64,000 nucleotides of DNA from Pseudolabrys sp. (GCA_030684935.1 JAUXXH010000035.1:35555-99554), one strand, 5' to 3'; shown: positions 41,061 to 49,966, numbered from the stretch's first letter. Program-made: numbers and translations. The notes: a model not told the origin generated them from the sequence alone.

Positions 41061-42170
41061 TCAGGTGGTTGCCCTTTTCGGAAACACCTGCGGCCGCATT
41101 TTCGGATGCGCCGGCATGGTGCGCGGCGCATAAGGCGCCTCGGCGCCCAGCTCCTCGGCGGCATGCCAGGCCCAGCGCGGGTCCCACATCGCGCCGCGGC
41201 CGATGCAGATGAAATCCGCCTTGCCGGACGCGACGATGTCTTCCGCCTGCTGGTAGCCGGTGATGAGGCCGACTGTCATTGTCGGCAGGCCGGTCTCCTT
41301 GCGCACGCGTTCGGCGAACGGCGCGTTGTAGCCCGGCGCGAACGGGATCTGCTGGCGGGCATCGAGCTGGCCGCTCGATACGTCCATGTAGTCGCAGCCC
41401 AGCCCCTTCAGTTCGCGGGCGAAGGCCACGGTATCCTCGATGGTGGTGCCGCCCTCGACCCAGTCCACCGCCGAGACGCGGATGCCGAGCGGCTTGTCGG
41501 CCGGCCACGCCTTGCGCATGGCTTCGAACACCTCGAGGGGATAGCGCATGCGCTTCTCCAGCGACCCGCCGTATTCGTCGGTGCGCTGGTTGGACAGCGG
41601 CGACAGGAACTGGTGGATCAGGTAGCCGTGACCGCCGTGCATTTCGAGAAGATCATAGCCGACCCGCTCAGCGCGCTGCACGGTCGCGACATAGTCCTTG
41701 ATCGTGGCCTTCATCTCGTCCTGGGTCATGGCGCGCGGAATGTGCCAGCCGTCTCCGAACGGGATGGCCGACGGCGCCAGCGTCTCCCAAGCACCTTCCT
41801 CGGCCTTCAGCGGCTTGCCGCCGACGGCCGGCGGCGCGGTCGAGCCCTTGCGGCCGGCATGGCCGACCTGGAGACCCTGCTTGGCGATGCCATACTGCTT
41901 GCAGAAGTCGATGACGCGCTTCATCGCCTTTTCGTTGTCGTCGGAATAAAGGCCGGCGCATTTGTGGGTGATGCGGCCGACGGCGTTGACGTTGGTCATC
42001 TCGGTCATCACCAGCGCCGCGGCGCCGAGCGAGAACTGGCCGAGGTGCATGACGTGCCAGTCATTGGCCGAGCCATCGGTCGAATTGTACTGGCACATCG
42101 GCGACACCACGACGCGGTTCGGCAATGTGAGACCGCGCAGGGTGATCGGAGAAAACAGGACGCTGGCCAT
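41061..42170 (-). CDS. NADH:flavin oxidoreductase (Old Yellow Enzyme, YqjM/NamA-like)
   Basis: LTLPNRVVVSPMCQYNSTDGSANDWHVMHLGQFSLGAAALVMTEMTNV. Confidence 0.93.
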   Translation of the reverse strand: MASVLFSPITLRGLTLPNRVVVSPMCQYNSTDGSANDWHVMHLGQFSLGAAALVMTEMTNVNAVGRITHKCAGLYSDDNEKAMKRVIDFCKQYGIAKQGLQVGHAGRKGSTAPPAVGGKPLKAEEGAWETLAPSAIPFGDGWHIPRAMTQDEMKATIKDYVATVQRAERVGYDLLEMHGGHGYLIHQFLSPLSNQRTDEYGGSLEKRMRYPLEVFEAMRKAWPADKPLGIRVSAVDWVEGGTTIEDTVAFARELKGLGCDYMDVSSGQLDARQQIPFAPGYNAPFAERVRKETGLPTMTVGLITGYQQAEDIVASGKADFICIGRGAMWDPRWAWHAAEELGAEAPYAPRTMPAHPKMRPQVFPKRATT

Positions 42171-42184
42171 TATCGATTTCCTTT

Positions 42185-42580
42185 TCAGAACGGTGAGAAG
42201 CCGGAGACTTGGTAGGCGTGGAGCGCGAGCACCAGGCAGCAGATCGCCCAGAACACGCAGAATTCGATGCCGCCGATGACCCAGATCCATTTCCGGGACA
42301 ACTTGTAGGTGGCGGCGGCGGCCACCAGCAGATGGATGAAGCCGATGACGCCGAACAACGCCGTGTACATATCGAAAAACAGCGTCACGATCAAAACCAT
42401 CTCGATCGCGCCGGCCAGATACATCCAGAACGCCGGCGGCCGGAAGCCGACATCGACGTAGAATTGCAGTGCCTGCGGCACGGTGAATTTGGCGATGATA
42501 TGCGGAATGAAAAACAGCGCGCAGGTGACGCGCAGCAGGTTGAACGGCTCAAGCAGATTGAACTTGTCAGCAAACGACAT
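42185..42580 (-). CDS. DoxX-like small membrane protein
   Basis: LLRVTCALFFIPHIIAKFTVPQALQFYVDVGFRPPAFWMYLAGAIEMVL…; four TM. Confidence 0.7.
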   Translation of the reverse strand: MSFADKFNLLEPFNLLRVTCALFFIPHIIAKFTVPQALQFYVDVGFRPPAFWMYLAGAIEMVLIVTLFFDMYTALFGVIGFIHLLVAAAATYKLSRKWIWVIGGIEFCVFWAICCLVLALHAYQVSGFSPF

Positions 42581-42597
42581 GGTGGCCCCCAGCCTGG

Positions 42598-43197
42598 CTA
42601 TAGTTTGCGGCCCTTGAGCCACGCCGCGCCTTGCGCGTAGAGCGCGTCGAGCGCCGGCCCTTCGATGCCGGGCAGGTCGGCTTTCACGGTGTAGCCGATC
42701 TTGCTCTGCAGATAGGCGAGGTGACGATAGCCGTCGGGAAAGGCGGCCAGCCGCTTCTTGTCGAGTTTCGGCGCCTTGCCCGAGGTGACCGGATCGAGCC
42801 GGTCCTTTTCGTAGATGTGCCGGCGCAGCACGATGCCCCAAGTGCCCTTGCGCTTCTCCATGAAATCGTAGGCGCGGCCATAACAGGTGACGTCGCATTC
42901 GACGCCTTCGACGTTGGCGCGCTGCGCGATCGATATTTTGGTCTGGGCGATGGCGCGCTTGCCCTTGATGTCGATGGTGCTGCCGCCGAGCATGTGGAAA
43001 ATGCGCACGCCCTTGTCGAAGCCGTCCTGGCTGACTTTGATGAAGTCCTCGGCCGAGCCCTGAAACCAGGTCGCGCACATTGCCGCGTCTTTGTGCCACA
43101 GCGTGCGGAAGCGGTCCCAACGGCGGGCGTCGCGCCACAGCACCCAGTTCTCGATGATGGCGCGGATGGCGAGGTTGTCTTCGGCGGATTTCGTCAT
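42598..43197 (-). CDS. SnoaL/NTF2-like protein (ring-hydroxylating dioxygenase beta-like fold)
   Basis: IRAIIENWVLWRDARRWDRFRTLWHKDAAMCATWFQGSAEDFI. Confidence 0.75.
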   Translation of the reverse strand: MTKSAEDNLAIRAIIENWVLWRDARRWDRFRTLWHKDAAMCATWFQGSAEDFIKVSQDGFDKGVRIFHMLGGSTIDIKGKRAIAQTKISIAQRANVEGVECDVTCYGRAYDFMEKRKGTWGIVLRRHIYEKDRLDPVTSGKAPKLDKKRLAAFPDGYRHLAYLQSKIGYTVKADLPGIEGPALDALYAQGAAWLKGRKL

Positions 43198-43207
43198 ACC
43201 ATTCCTT

Positions 43208-43332
43208 GTCATGGCCGGGCTTGTCCCGGCCATCCCGCTTGGGTAGGCACATTGCTCGCCCAAGCGGGATCACCGGGTCAAGTGCCACGCCCGGGCCGGC
43301 CAGATGGCCGATCCCGGTTGGCGGCGATGACA
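43208..43332. repeat. Intergenic palindromic repeat, family A copy 2
   Basis: GGCCGGGCTTGTCCCGGCC…CCCGCTTGGG…CAAGCGGGATCACCGGGTCAAG; shares core with 40976-41060. Confidence 0.7.
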
Positions 43333-43345
43333 GGGGGGCTTCACC

Positions 43346-44113
43346 ATGTCCGGCAGACTCGCAGGAAAATTCGCGATCGTCACTGGCGGTGCCAAGGGCA
43401 TCGGACGGCATTATTCAGAAGCGCTGGCGGCACAGGGCGCCCAGGTGATGGTCGCCGACATCGAGGGCGCCCCGGAAGCTGCGGCGGAAATCATTGCCAA
43501 ATACGGCACCGATGCTGCGGCGAGCGCGACCTTCGATGTCGGCGACGAGGCGGCGGTCAAGGACATGGTGGCTCAGACCGTGGCGCGATTCGGCCGGATC
43601 GACATCCTGGTCAACAACGCCGCTCTCTATTCCAAGCTGACCCCGCGCGCCTTCACCGAGTGGGATACCGCGACCTGGGACCGGGTGATGGCGATCAATG
43701 TGCGCGGGCCATATTTGATGGTTCGTCATGTCGCCCCGCACATGATCGAGCGCCGCAGCGGCAAGATCATCAACATTGCCTCAGGCGCGCCTTACAAGGG
43801 GATCCCGCGCATGCTGCCTTATGTGACCTCCAAGGGCGCCGTCCTCGCCTTCACCCGGGCGCTGTCGCGTGAACTGGGGGAATACGGCATCGCCGTCAAT
43901 TCGCTGTCGCCGGGCTATATCCTGAGCGACACCGGGCTGGAGAACGCCGATCACGTCGCCGACGAGCGCATTCCGGTCCGCAACAGCCGCGCCTTCAAGC
44001 GCGACGGCTATCCGGAAGACCTGCTCGGGGCGCTGGTGTTCCTGGCCTCAAGCGACAGCGATTTCGTGACCGGCCAGTCGTTGGTGGTCGATGGCGGCTC
44101 GGTCAACAACTAA
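43346..44113 (+). CDS. Short-chain dehydrogenase/reductase
   Basis: IVTGGAKGIGRHYSEALAAQGA, ILVNNAALYS, YVTSKGAV. Confidence 0.93.
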   Translation: MSGRLAGKFAIVTGGAKGIGRHYSEALAAQGAQVMVADIEGAPEAAAEIIAKYGTDAAASATFDVGDEAAVKDMVAQTVARFGRIDILVNNAALYSKLTPRAFTEWDTATWDRVMAINVRGPYLMVRHVAPHMIERRSGKIINIASGAPYKGIPRMLPYVTSKGAVLAFTRALSRELGEYGIAVNSLSPGYILSDTGLENADHVADERIPVRNSRAFKRDGYPEDLLGALVFLASSDSDFVTGQSLVVDGGSVNN

Positions 44114-44168
44114 GGTTCCGGAGAATTAGTTACACAGGACCGCGCTGTTTCAGTCCGGGGCGAAGTGG

Positions 44169-44198
44169 GGTATACTAGTTGCAAATCTAACTAATACC
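44169..44198. promoter_or_regulatory. Imperfect inverted repeat upstream of the gentisate dioxygenase-like gene; candidate regulator operator
   Basis: GGTATacTAGTT-gcaaatct-AACTAATACC. Confidence 0.4.
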
Positions 44199-44225
44199 AG
44201 AAACCACGATCCAAGGAGCATTCCC

Positions 44226-45293
44226 ATGGCTGTCGCCACCGCCACCCCCGACGTCACCCCGGGCTCAAAGCACAACATTCAGGCGTCCCGGCAGGCCTAT
44301 TACGACAAGATCGCCAAGTACCACATGACCCCGCTGTGGGAGGTGCTGAAGGGCCTGGTGACGCCGGAGCCCAAGACCGCGGTGCAGCCGACGGTGTGGA
44401 AGTTCGCCGACGTCAAGAAGATGATCCTTGAAGCCGGCGAAGTGATCAGCGCCGAAGAGGCCGAACGCCGCGTGCTGGTGCTGGAAAACCCCGGCCTGCC
44501 GGGCAAGTCGCGCGCCACCAACACACTGTTTGCCGGCGTGCAATTGATCATGCCGGGCGAAATCGCCGACGTGCATCGCCACGTCTCGTCCGCCATCCGT
44601 TTCGTGCTGGAGGGCGAGGGCGCCTACACAGCCGTTGAAGGCGAAAAATCTCAGATGAAGCACGGCGACTTCATCATCACCGCCAACTGGGCGCCGCACG
44701 ACCATGGCAACCCCGGCACCCAGCCGGTGATGTGGCTCGACGTGCTCGACATGCACATCGTCAATCACTTCGAGACCTCGTTCGGCGAGCACTTCGATGA
44801 GAAGATGCAGAATACCAACCACGAGGACGGCGACTCGTTCGAGCGCTTCGCCTCGGGCGTGCTGCCGGACGGCCTCCCGGTGACGCAGAACCGCAGCCCG
44901 GTGGTGAATTATCCCTACGCCAAGATGCGGCCGATTCTGGAGCGGCTGAAGAACACCGGCGACATCGACAAGCGTTTCGGCGCGCGGGTGCGCTACGCCA
45001 ACCCGATCAATGGCGGGCCGGTGCTGCCGACCATGGGCGCGCATCTCGCGCTGTTCCCGAAGGGCTTCAAGGGCGAGCCCTATCGCTCGACCGACGGCAC
45101 CATCTTCTGCTGCGCCGAGGGCCATGGCACCACCATCATCGACGGCAAGCCGATCGAGTGGGGCGTCAACGACGTCTTCGTGGTGCCGGCGTGGAAGAGC
45201 TTTCAGCACCAGCCGGCGGAAGAGTCGGTGCTGTTTTCGATTTCCGACAAGCCGGCGCAGCAGGCGCTCGGTATCTGGCGGGAAGGGAAGTAA
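44226..45293 (+). CDS. Gentisate 1,2-dioxygenase-like bicupin
   Basis: Cupin motif PGEIADVHRHVSSAIRFVLEGEGAYT…GDFIITANWAPHDHGN. Confidence 0.87.
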   Translation: MAVATATPDVTPGSKHNIQASRQAYYDKIAKYHMTPLWEVLKGLVTPEPKTAVQPTVWKFADVKKMILEAGEVISAEEAERRVLVLENPGLPGKSRATNTLFAGVQLIMPGEIADVHRHVSSAIRFVLEGEGAYTAVEGEKSQMKHGDFIITANWAPHDHGNPGTQPVMWLDVLDMHIVNHFETSFGEHFDEKMQNTNHEDGDSFERFASGVLPDGLPVTQNRSPVVNYPYAKMRPILERLKNTGDIDKRFGARVRYANPINGGPVLPTMGAHLALFPKGFKGEPYRSTDGTIFCCAEGHGTTIIDGKPIEWGVNDVFVVPAWKSFQHQPAEESVLFSISDKPAQQALGIWREGK

Positions 45294-45296
45294 CTC

Positions 45297-45395
45297 TGTC
45301 CTGGGCGCAGCGCATCGCAACGTGATGCGCTGCAGAACCGGGACCGTTGCACACACGCATTACGGGACGGCCCCGTATCAGCGGCACACGTCGCC
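45297..45395. repeat. Intergenic palindromic repeat, family B copy 1 (approximate limits)
   Basis: GTCCTGGGCGCAGCGCATCGCAACGTGATGCGCTGCAGAACCGGGACCGTT; similar to 59362-59483. Confidence 0.65.
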
Positions 45396-45496
45396 ATAGC
45401 GCTGCAGGTGCGCTATGGCTCTGTGCTGCATCGCATCCGGGGCACGAACCTCTTTCGCTGGTGCGCGTTGTCGTCAGGGACCACGGAGACAATTCC

Positions 45497-46285
45497 ATGC
45501 AATTCGAGCAACTGACCGCCGGCCATGGCGCGCTGACCGCGGTGCGCACCGGGCAGGGCCGCGACATAGTGGTGCTGCATTCGCTGCTGGCCGACCGCCA
45601 CGCTTTCGATCCGGTGCTGCCGCAGCTTGCCGCGCGCCATCGCGTCACGCTGTTCAATTTGCCCGGCTTCCACGGCTCGGAGCCGCCGCTGCTGCCGCTG
45701 ATGGCCGCCTATGTCGCGGCCATCGAGGATGGCTTCCAGGAATTCGAGATCGGCAGCGACGCCATCCTGATCGGCAACGGCTTCGGCGGCACGGTGGCGC
45801 TGGCCTTCGCCATCGCCCATCCGGAGCGCATCGCCAAGCTGGTGCTGAGCGATGCCGCCGCCTGCTTCCCCCCTGAGGGCCGCAAGCAGTTCGAGGTGAT
45901 GGCCGCCAAGGTCGCCGAAGGCGGGCTCGGCAGCATCGCCGAGATCGCGGCCAGGCGCGTGTTCTCACCGGACCACCTTGCCGCCAATCCCGACCTGATC
46001 GAGGAGCGCAAGCGCGTGCTGATGGCGATCGACCCGAAGGCGTTCCAGGCCGCCTGCAAGATCCTGCAGGAGGCCGACCTGACCATTGATCTGGCCAAGG
46101 TTCAGATACCGACGCTGGTGGTGTGCGGCGAGTTCGACCAGGCGACGCCGCCGGCGCTGAACAGGCAGATCGCCGACAAGGTGGCCGGCGCGAAATATGT
46201 CGAGATGCCCGGCTGCGGCCATTGCCCGCCGCTCGAGCAGCCGGAGAAGTTCGTGAAGGCGATCAAGGAGTTTGTCGGGCTGTAA
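45497..46285 (+). CDS. Alpha/beta hydrolase
   Basis: VVLHSLLADRHAFDPVLPQLAARHRVTLFNLPGFHGS…, IPTLVVCGEFDQATPP, GCGHCPPLEQPEKF. Confidence 0.9.
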   Translation: MQFEQLTAGHGALTAVRTGQGRDIVVLHSLLADRHAFDPVLPQLAARHRVTLFNLPGFHGSEPPLLPLMAAYVAAIEDGFQEFEIGSDAILIGNGFGGTVALAFAIAHPERIAKLVLSDAAACFPPEGRKQFEVMAAKVAEGGLGSIAEIAARRVFSPDHLAANPDLIEERKRVLMAIDPKAFQAACKILQEADLTIDLAKVQIPTLVVCGEFDQATPPALNRQIADKVAGAKYVEMPGCGHCPPLEQPEKFVKAIKEFVGL

Positions 46286-46552
46286 TTGTCTGTCGCGGGC
46301 GCTGCACCGCGTCAGCGAAGCGAACGCTGCGCTGCCCGCACGGCACCGTTCAAGCGCTGACAGCGGCTAGACGGCCTTTAAATCCTGCAATATCGTGCCT
46401 GACTGGGCCGGGGGGCCACGACACCATTTGCACGCGAGGACCGGCGCCGACGACGGACAGTCGAACGGCCTGGTCCCGATCCACGTCCGATGGCGTGAAA
46501 ACCGATATTGTAGAATTGTGCCCCCGGCCGGCTTCGAAAGACGGAGGGGGGA

Positions 46553-47026
46553 ATGACGATACCTAGATCGTATTTTGTGTTTGCTATCGCTTTTTCGATT
46601 GCGGCGGCCGTCGCGATCGCGCCGTCGCAAGCCCGCGACCGGCCATCGCCACCGCCGAAATCTGCTGCCAATAAACAAAAAGCGAAGGATACCGCTGCAG
46701 CAAAAGGCGTCACTGGTGACAGGGCGAAGGCCAAGGCGGCGAACGCCACGCAGGCCCAGAAGGATCAGGCCTGGATGGCAGCGCAAAACAGGGTTTTCGC
46801 GAGGATCGATGCCGCCGCGCAGAAAGCGAGAGCGGAGTGCAAGTCAAACGCCCAGTGCCAGGCCAAGGCCGATCAAGCGAAAGCCGCCGCGAAAGCTCAA
46901 GCCAAGAAGGAAGCCCAAGCGAGCATACAGTGGTGCAAATCGAATCAATGCGCGTCGGAGTATATTGAGGCGAAGGTGTGGGAGATTTATTACCGAAAGT
47001 GCCCTCAATACTTCAATAACTGCTAG
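46553..47026 (+). CDS. Secreted Ala/Lys-rich protein with three CXnC pairs, unknown
   Basis: Signal peptide; ECKSNAQC…WCKSNQC…KCPQYFNNC. Confidence 0.6.
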   Translation: MTIPRSYFVFAIAFSIAAAVAIAPSQARDRPSPPPKSAANKQKAKDTAAAKGVTGDRAKAKAANATQAQKDQAWMAAQNRVFARIDAAAQKARAECKSNAQCQAKADQAKAAAKAQAKKEAQASIQWCKSNQCASEYIEAKVWEIYYRKCPQYFNNC

Positions 47027-47154
47027 GGCGCCATGCGATCGGACGCTGCGACGGCGCGCCAGACGCCGCCCTAGGACCGATCGACATTCAGGATTCCCAA
47101 GCGGTCTGATCGCTGATTCATAGGGCTCCGTGATTCTGGCACGGAGCTGCGACG

Positions 47155-47529
47155 ATGGGGATCAAGCGGTATGAGCTGAGCGATGGGCAATGGGCGAAGA
47201 TTGCACCCTTGCTGCCGGGCAAAGCCGGCGATCCGGGCCGGACAGGAGCGGATAATCGGCTGTTCGTGAACGGTTGTCTGTGGGTGCTGCGATCTGGAGC
47301 ACATTGGTGTGACCTGCCGGAGCGTTATGGCCGCTGGAAGACGGTGCATCGGCGGTTCAGCCGCTGGTGTCATGCCGGCGTTTGGGAGCGGGTATTCGGC
47401 GCCCTGACAGCCGACCGCGACAATCAATATCTGATGCTCGACAGCACCATCGTTCGCGCCCATCAGCAGGCGGCGACCGGAAAAGGGGGGCCCAGGATCA
47501 GGCGCTGGGGCGTTCCCGAGGCGGATTGA
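47155..47529 (+). CDS. IS5-family transposase, ORF A
   Basis: MGIKRYELSDGQWAKIAPLLPGKAGDPGRTGADNRLFVNGCLWVLRSGAHWCDLPERYGRW. Confidence 0.92.
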   Translation: MGIKRYELSDGQWAKIAPLLPGKAGDPGRTGADNRLFVNGCLWVLRSGAHWCDLPERYGRWKTVHRRFSRWCHAGVWERVFGALTADRDNQYLMLDSTIVRAHQQAATGKGGPRIRRWGVPEAD

Positions 47530-47912
47530 CCACCAAGGTCCACATGCTCGCCGATGCGCTGGGCCGCCCCTTGCGCTTCGTCGTGACCGCCGGGCAGGCC
47601 GGAGACATTACACAAGCCCCCGCACTCCTCGAAGGCCAGGCCGGGGGCGCCGTACTTGCCGACAAGGCCTATGACAGCAACGCCTTGCGTGCGCTCGTCG
47701 CCGGGATGGGCGCCGAAGCGGTGATTCCGTCAAACAGGACATGCAAAATCATCATCCCGCATGACGCCGGCCTCTACAAACATCGCAACCGAATCGAACG
47801 CTGCTTCAACCGTCTCAAGCACTTCCGCCGTTTCGCCACCCGCTACGATAGGCGCACCGTTCACTTCACTGGATTCGTTCATTTGGCCGCAGCCATGATC
47901 TGGTTACAATGA
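47367..47912 (+). CDS. IS5-family transposase, ORF B (probably expressed by -1 frameshift at AAAAGGGGGG)
   Basis: LTTKVHMLADALGRPLRFVVTAGQAGD…LADKAYDSNALR…HRNRIERCFNRLKHFRRFATRYD. Confidence 0.9.
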   Translation: MSCRRLGAGIRRPDSRPRQSISDARQHHRSRPSAGGDRKRGAQDQALGRSRGGLTTKVHMLADALGRPLRFVVTAGQAGDITQAPALLEGQAGGAVLADKAYDSNALRALVAGMGAEAVIPSNRTCKIIIPHDAGLYKHRNRIERCFNRLKHFRRFATRYDRRTVHFTGFVHLAAAMIWLQ

Positions 47913-47925
47913 ATGTCGATCCGGC

Positions 47926-49011
47926 CTAGTCCAGCGCCGCCATCACCGCCTTCGCTATCGCCGCCGTGCCATCGCTGCCGCCATATTCCATCGGCCTGAG
48001 GCCGCCGGCATAGGCTTGATCGACCGCGCGCTCGATGCGCTGCGCTGCCTCCGCCGCCGGCCCGTGGTCGTGCTTGTCGGCCAGCCAGTCCAGCATCATC
48101 GCAGCCGACAAAATCATGGCGGTCGGATTGGCCTTGCCTTGGCCCATGATGTCGGGCGCGGTGCCATGGCAGGGCTGGAACACCGCATGCGTGTCGCCGA
48201 TATCGGCCGACGGCGCGATGCCGAGACCGCCGATCAGGCCGGCGGCAAGGTCGGAGAGGATGTCGCCGAACATGTTCTCCATCACCATGACGTCGAAGTC
48301 CCACGGCTTCTTCACCATCAGCGCGGCGCAGGCATCGACATAGAGCAGGTCGGTTTTGACCTCGGGGAATTTCGCCTTGCGCTCGGTGAAGATATCGCGC
48401 TGCCAGTTGAACGCCTTGAACACATTGGCCTTGTCGACCAGCGTCAGCCGTCCCGGCCTGCCGCGTGTCTTGCGGCGCTCGGCGAGCTTCAGCGAAAAGT
48501 CGAACAGCCGCTCCGTGGTCTTGCGCGTCACCACCAGTGTTTCGCGGGCCTCGTCGTGCGTCGTCACGCCCTTGCCCATCGAGGCGAACAGGCCCTCGGT
48601 CGACTCGCGGATCAGCACGAAATCGATGCCGTGCTCCTGCGCGCCGACGATCGGGCTCGGCACCCCCGGGATCAGCCGGGCCGGGCGCACTCCCGCATAG
48701 AGATCGAAAATGAAACGCAGTTCGACCTGGGGCATGATCTCGGTGTTGTCGGGATAGCGCACGCTCGGCAGGCCGCAGGCGCCGAGCAGGATAGCGTCGG
48801 CTTCCTCGCACAGCTTGATGGTTGTCTCCGACATCGACTTGCCGGTGGCGCGATATTCATCGGCGCCGGCCGGCGCCTCGCTGAAGCGGAATTTCAGGCT
48901 CGGCGTGGTCGCCTCGATGCGGCGCAAGATGTCGAGCGTCGGCGCCATCACTTCGTGGCCGATGCCGTCGCCGGGCAGAACGGCGACGTGAAATGCGGTG
49001 TTGGCGGACAT
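47926..49011 (-). CDS. Isocitrate/isopropylmalate (tartrate) dehydrogenase family protein
   Basis: VAVLPGDGIGHEVMAPTLDILRRIE…, NMFGDILSDLAAGLIGGLGIAPSADIGD. Confidence 0.92.
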   Translation of the reverse strand: MSANTAFHVAVLPGDGIGHEVMAPTLDILRRIEATTPSLKFRFSEAPAGADEYRATGKSMSETTIKLCEEADAILLGACGLPSVRYPDNTEIMPQVELRFIFDLYAGVRPARLIPGVPSPIVGAQEHGIDFVLIRESTEGLFASMGKGVTTHDEARETLVVTRKTTERLFDFSLKLAERRKTRGRPGRLTLVDKANVFKAFNWQRDIFTERKAKFPEVKTDLLYVDACAALMVKKPWDFDVMVMENMFGDILSDLAAGLIGGLGIAPSADIGDTHAVFQPCHGTAPDIMGQGKANPTAMILSAAMMLDWLADKHDHGPAAEAAQRIERAVDQAYAGGLRPMEYGGSDGTAAIAKAVMAALD

Positions 49012-49100
49012 GGTTTTGTTTCCGGCTGGCGCTTCAGGCAATCGCCAGCTAATGAATACGCCCGCGCGCATACGCGCAAGTGATGATGCTCGAGGTCCTC

Positions 49101-49871
49101 ATGCCGAAATTTGCCGCCAATCTCGGCTACTTGTTCACCGACCGGCCGCTGCTGGCGCGGATCGACGCCGCGGCGGCGTCCGGTTTCAAGGCGATCGAGC
49201 TGCAGTTTCCCTATGACGTGCCGGCGGCGGACGTGAAGGCAGCGATCACCCGCAACAATCTCACGATGCTCGGCGTCAACACGCCGCCGGGCGACGGCGA
49301 GGGGACCTTCGGTCTGGCCGCGGTGCCGGGCCGCGAGCGCGACTGGGAGGTGTTGTTTGCCCGCGCGCTCGATTACATCGCCGCCATCGGCGGCAGCGCC
49401 ATTCATTGCCTGGCCGGTAAGGTGCCGCCCGAGCAGCGCCCGGCGGCCGAGCGCACCTATATCGCCAACCTGTCGCGCGCCGCCGATCTCGCCGCGGCCA
49501 AGGGCGTGACGCTGCTGCTGGAGCCGATCAATCCGCGCGACCGGCCGAATTATTTTCTCAACCACGTCGCGCACGCGGCCGACATCATCGCCAAGATCGG
49601 CAAGCCGAACGTGAAAATGCAGTTCGATTTCTATCACGTGCAGATCGTCGGCGGCGATCTGGTGACCCGGCTGGAGCAGTGCCTGCCGGTGGTCGGCCAT
49701 CTGCAATGCGCCGCGGTGCCGGTGCGCCACGAGCCGGACGACGGCGAAATCAACTACCCGTTTGTGTTCGCGGCGGTCGACCGGCTCGGCTACCAGGGCT
49801 GGATCGGCTGTGAATACCGGCCGCGCGGCCGGACCGAGGATGGCCTCGGGTGGATGGCCAAATACCGATAG
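49101..49871 (+). CDS. Hydroxypyruvate isomerase family (TIM-barrel) protein
   Basis: MPKFAANLGYLFTDRPLLARIDAAAASGFKAIELQFPYDVP…, LLLEPINPRDRPNYFLN. Confidence 0.92.
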   Translation: MPKFAANLGYLFTDRPLLARIDAAAASGFKAIELQFPYDVPAADVKAAITRNNLTMLGVNTPPGDGEGTFGLAAVPGRERDWEVLFARALDYIAAIGGSAIHCLAGKVPPEQRPAAERTYIANLSRAADLAAAKGVTLLLEPINPRDRPNYFLNHVAHAADIIAKIGKPNVKMQFDFYHVQIVGGDLVTRLEQCLPVVGHLQCAAVPVRHEPDDGEINYPFVFAAVDRLGYQGWIGCEYRPRGRTEDGLGWMAKYR

Positions 49872-49966
49872 TTCCGCCCGGCTGCCCAGTTGTTAACCAT
49901 CAATCGCCTTGAAAACCCACGCGTTTTCCCTTTGCGCCGGGCTGCCGAACTTGCTAAAATTAACCA

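Larger units (their letters stand above)
47074..47926. mobile_element. Complete IS5-family (IS427-group-like) insertion sequence, about 853 bp
   Basis: Near-perfect terminal inverted repeats (GGACCGATCGACATTCA / TGAATGTCGATCCGGCC), flanking TA within CTAG, two overlapping transposase frames. Confidence 0.85.

Noticed and set aside
47134-47152. Possible sigma-54 promoter (ctGGCACggagcTGCg) before the transposase
   Set aside because: Spacing and -12 element do not fit TGGCAC-N5-TTGC; the sequence is better explained as part of a hairpin.
48016-49083. 355-aa plus-strand ORF antisense to the isocitrate/isopropylmalate dehydrogenase-family gene
   Set aside because: Composition typical of antisense frames; the minus-strand protein matches a known family.
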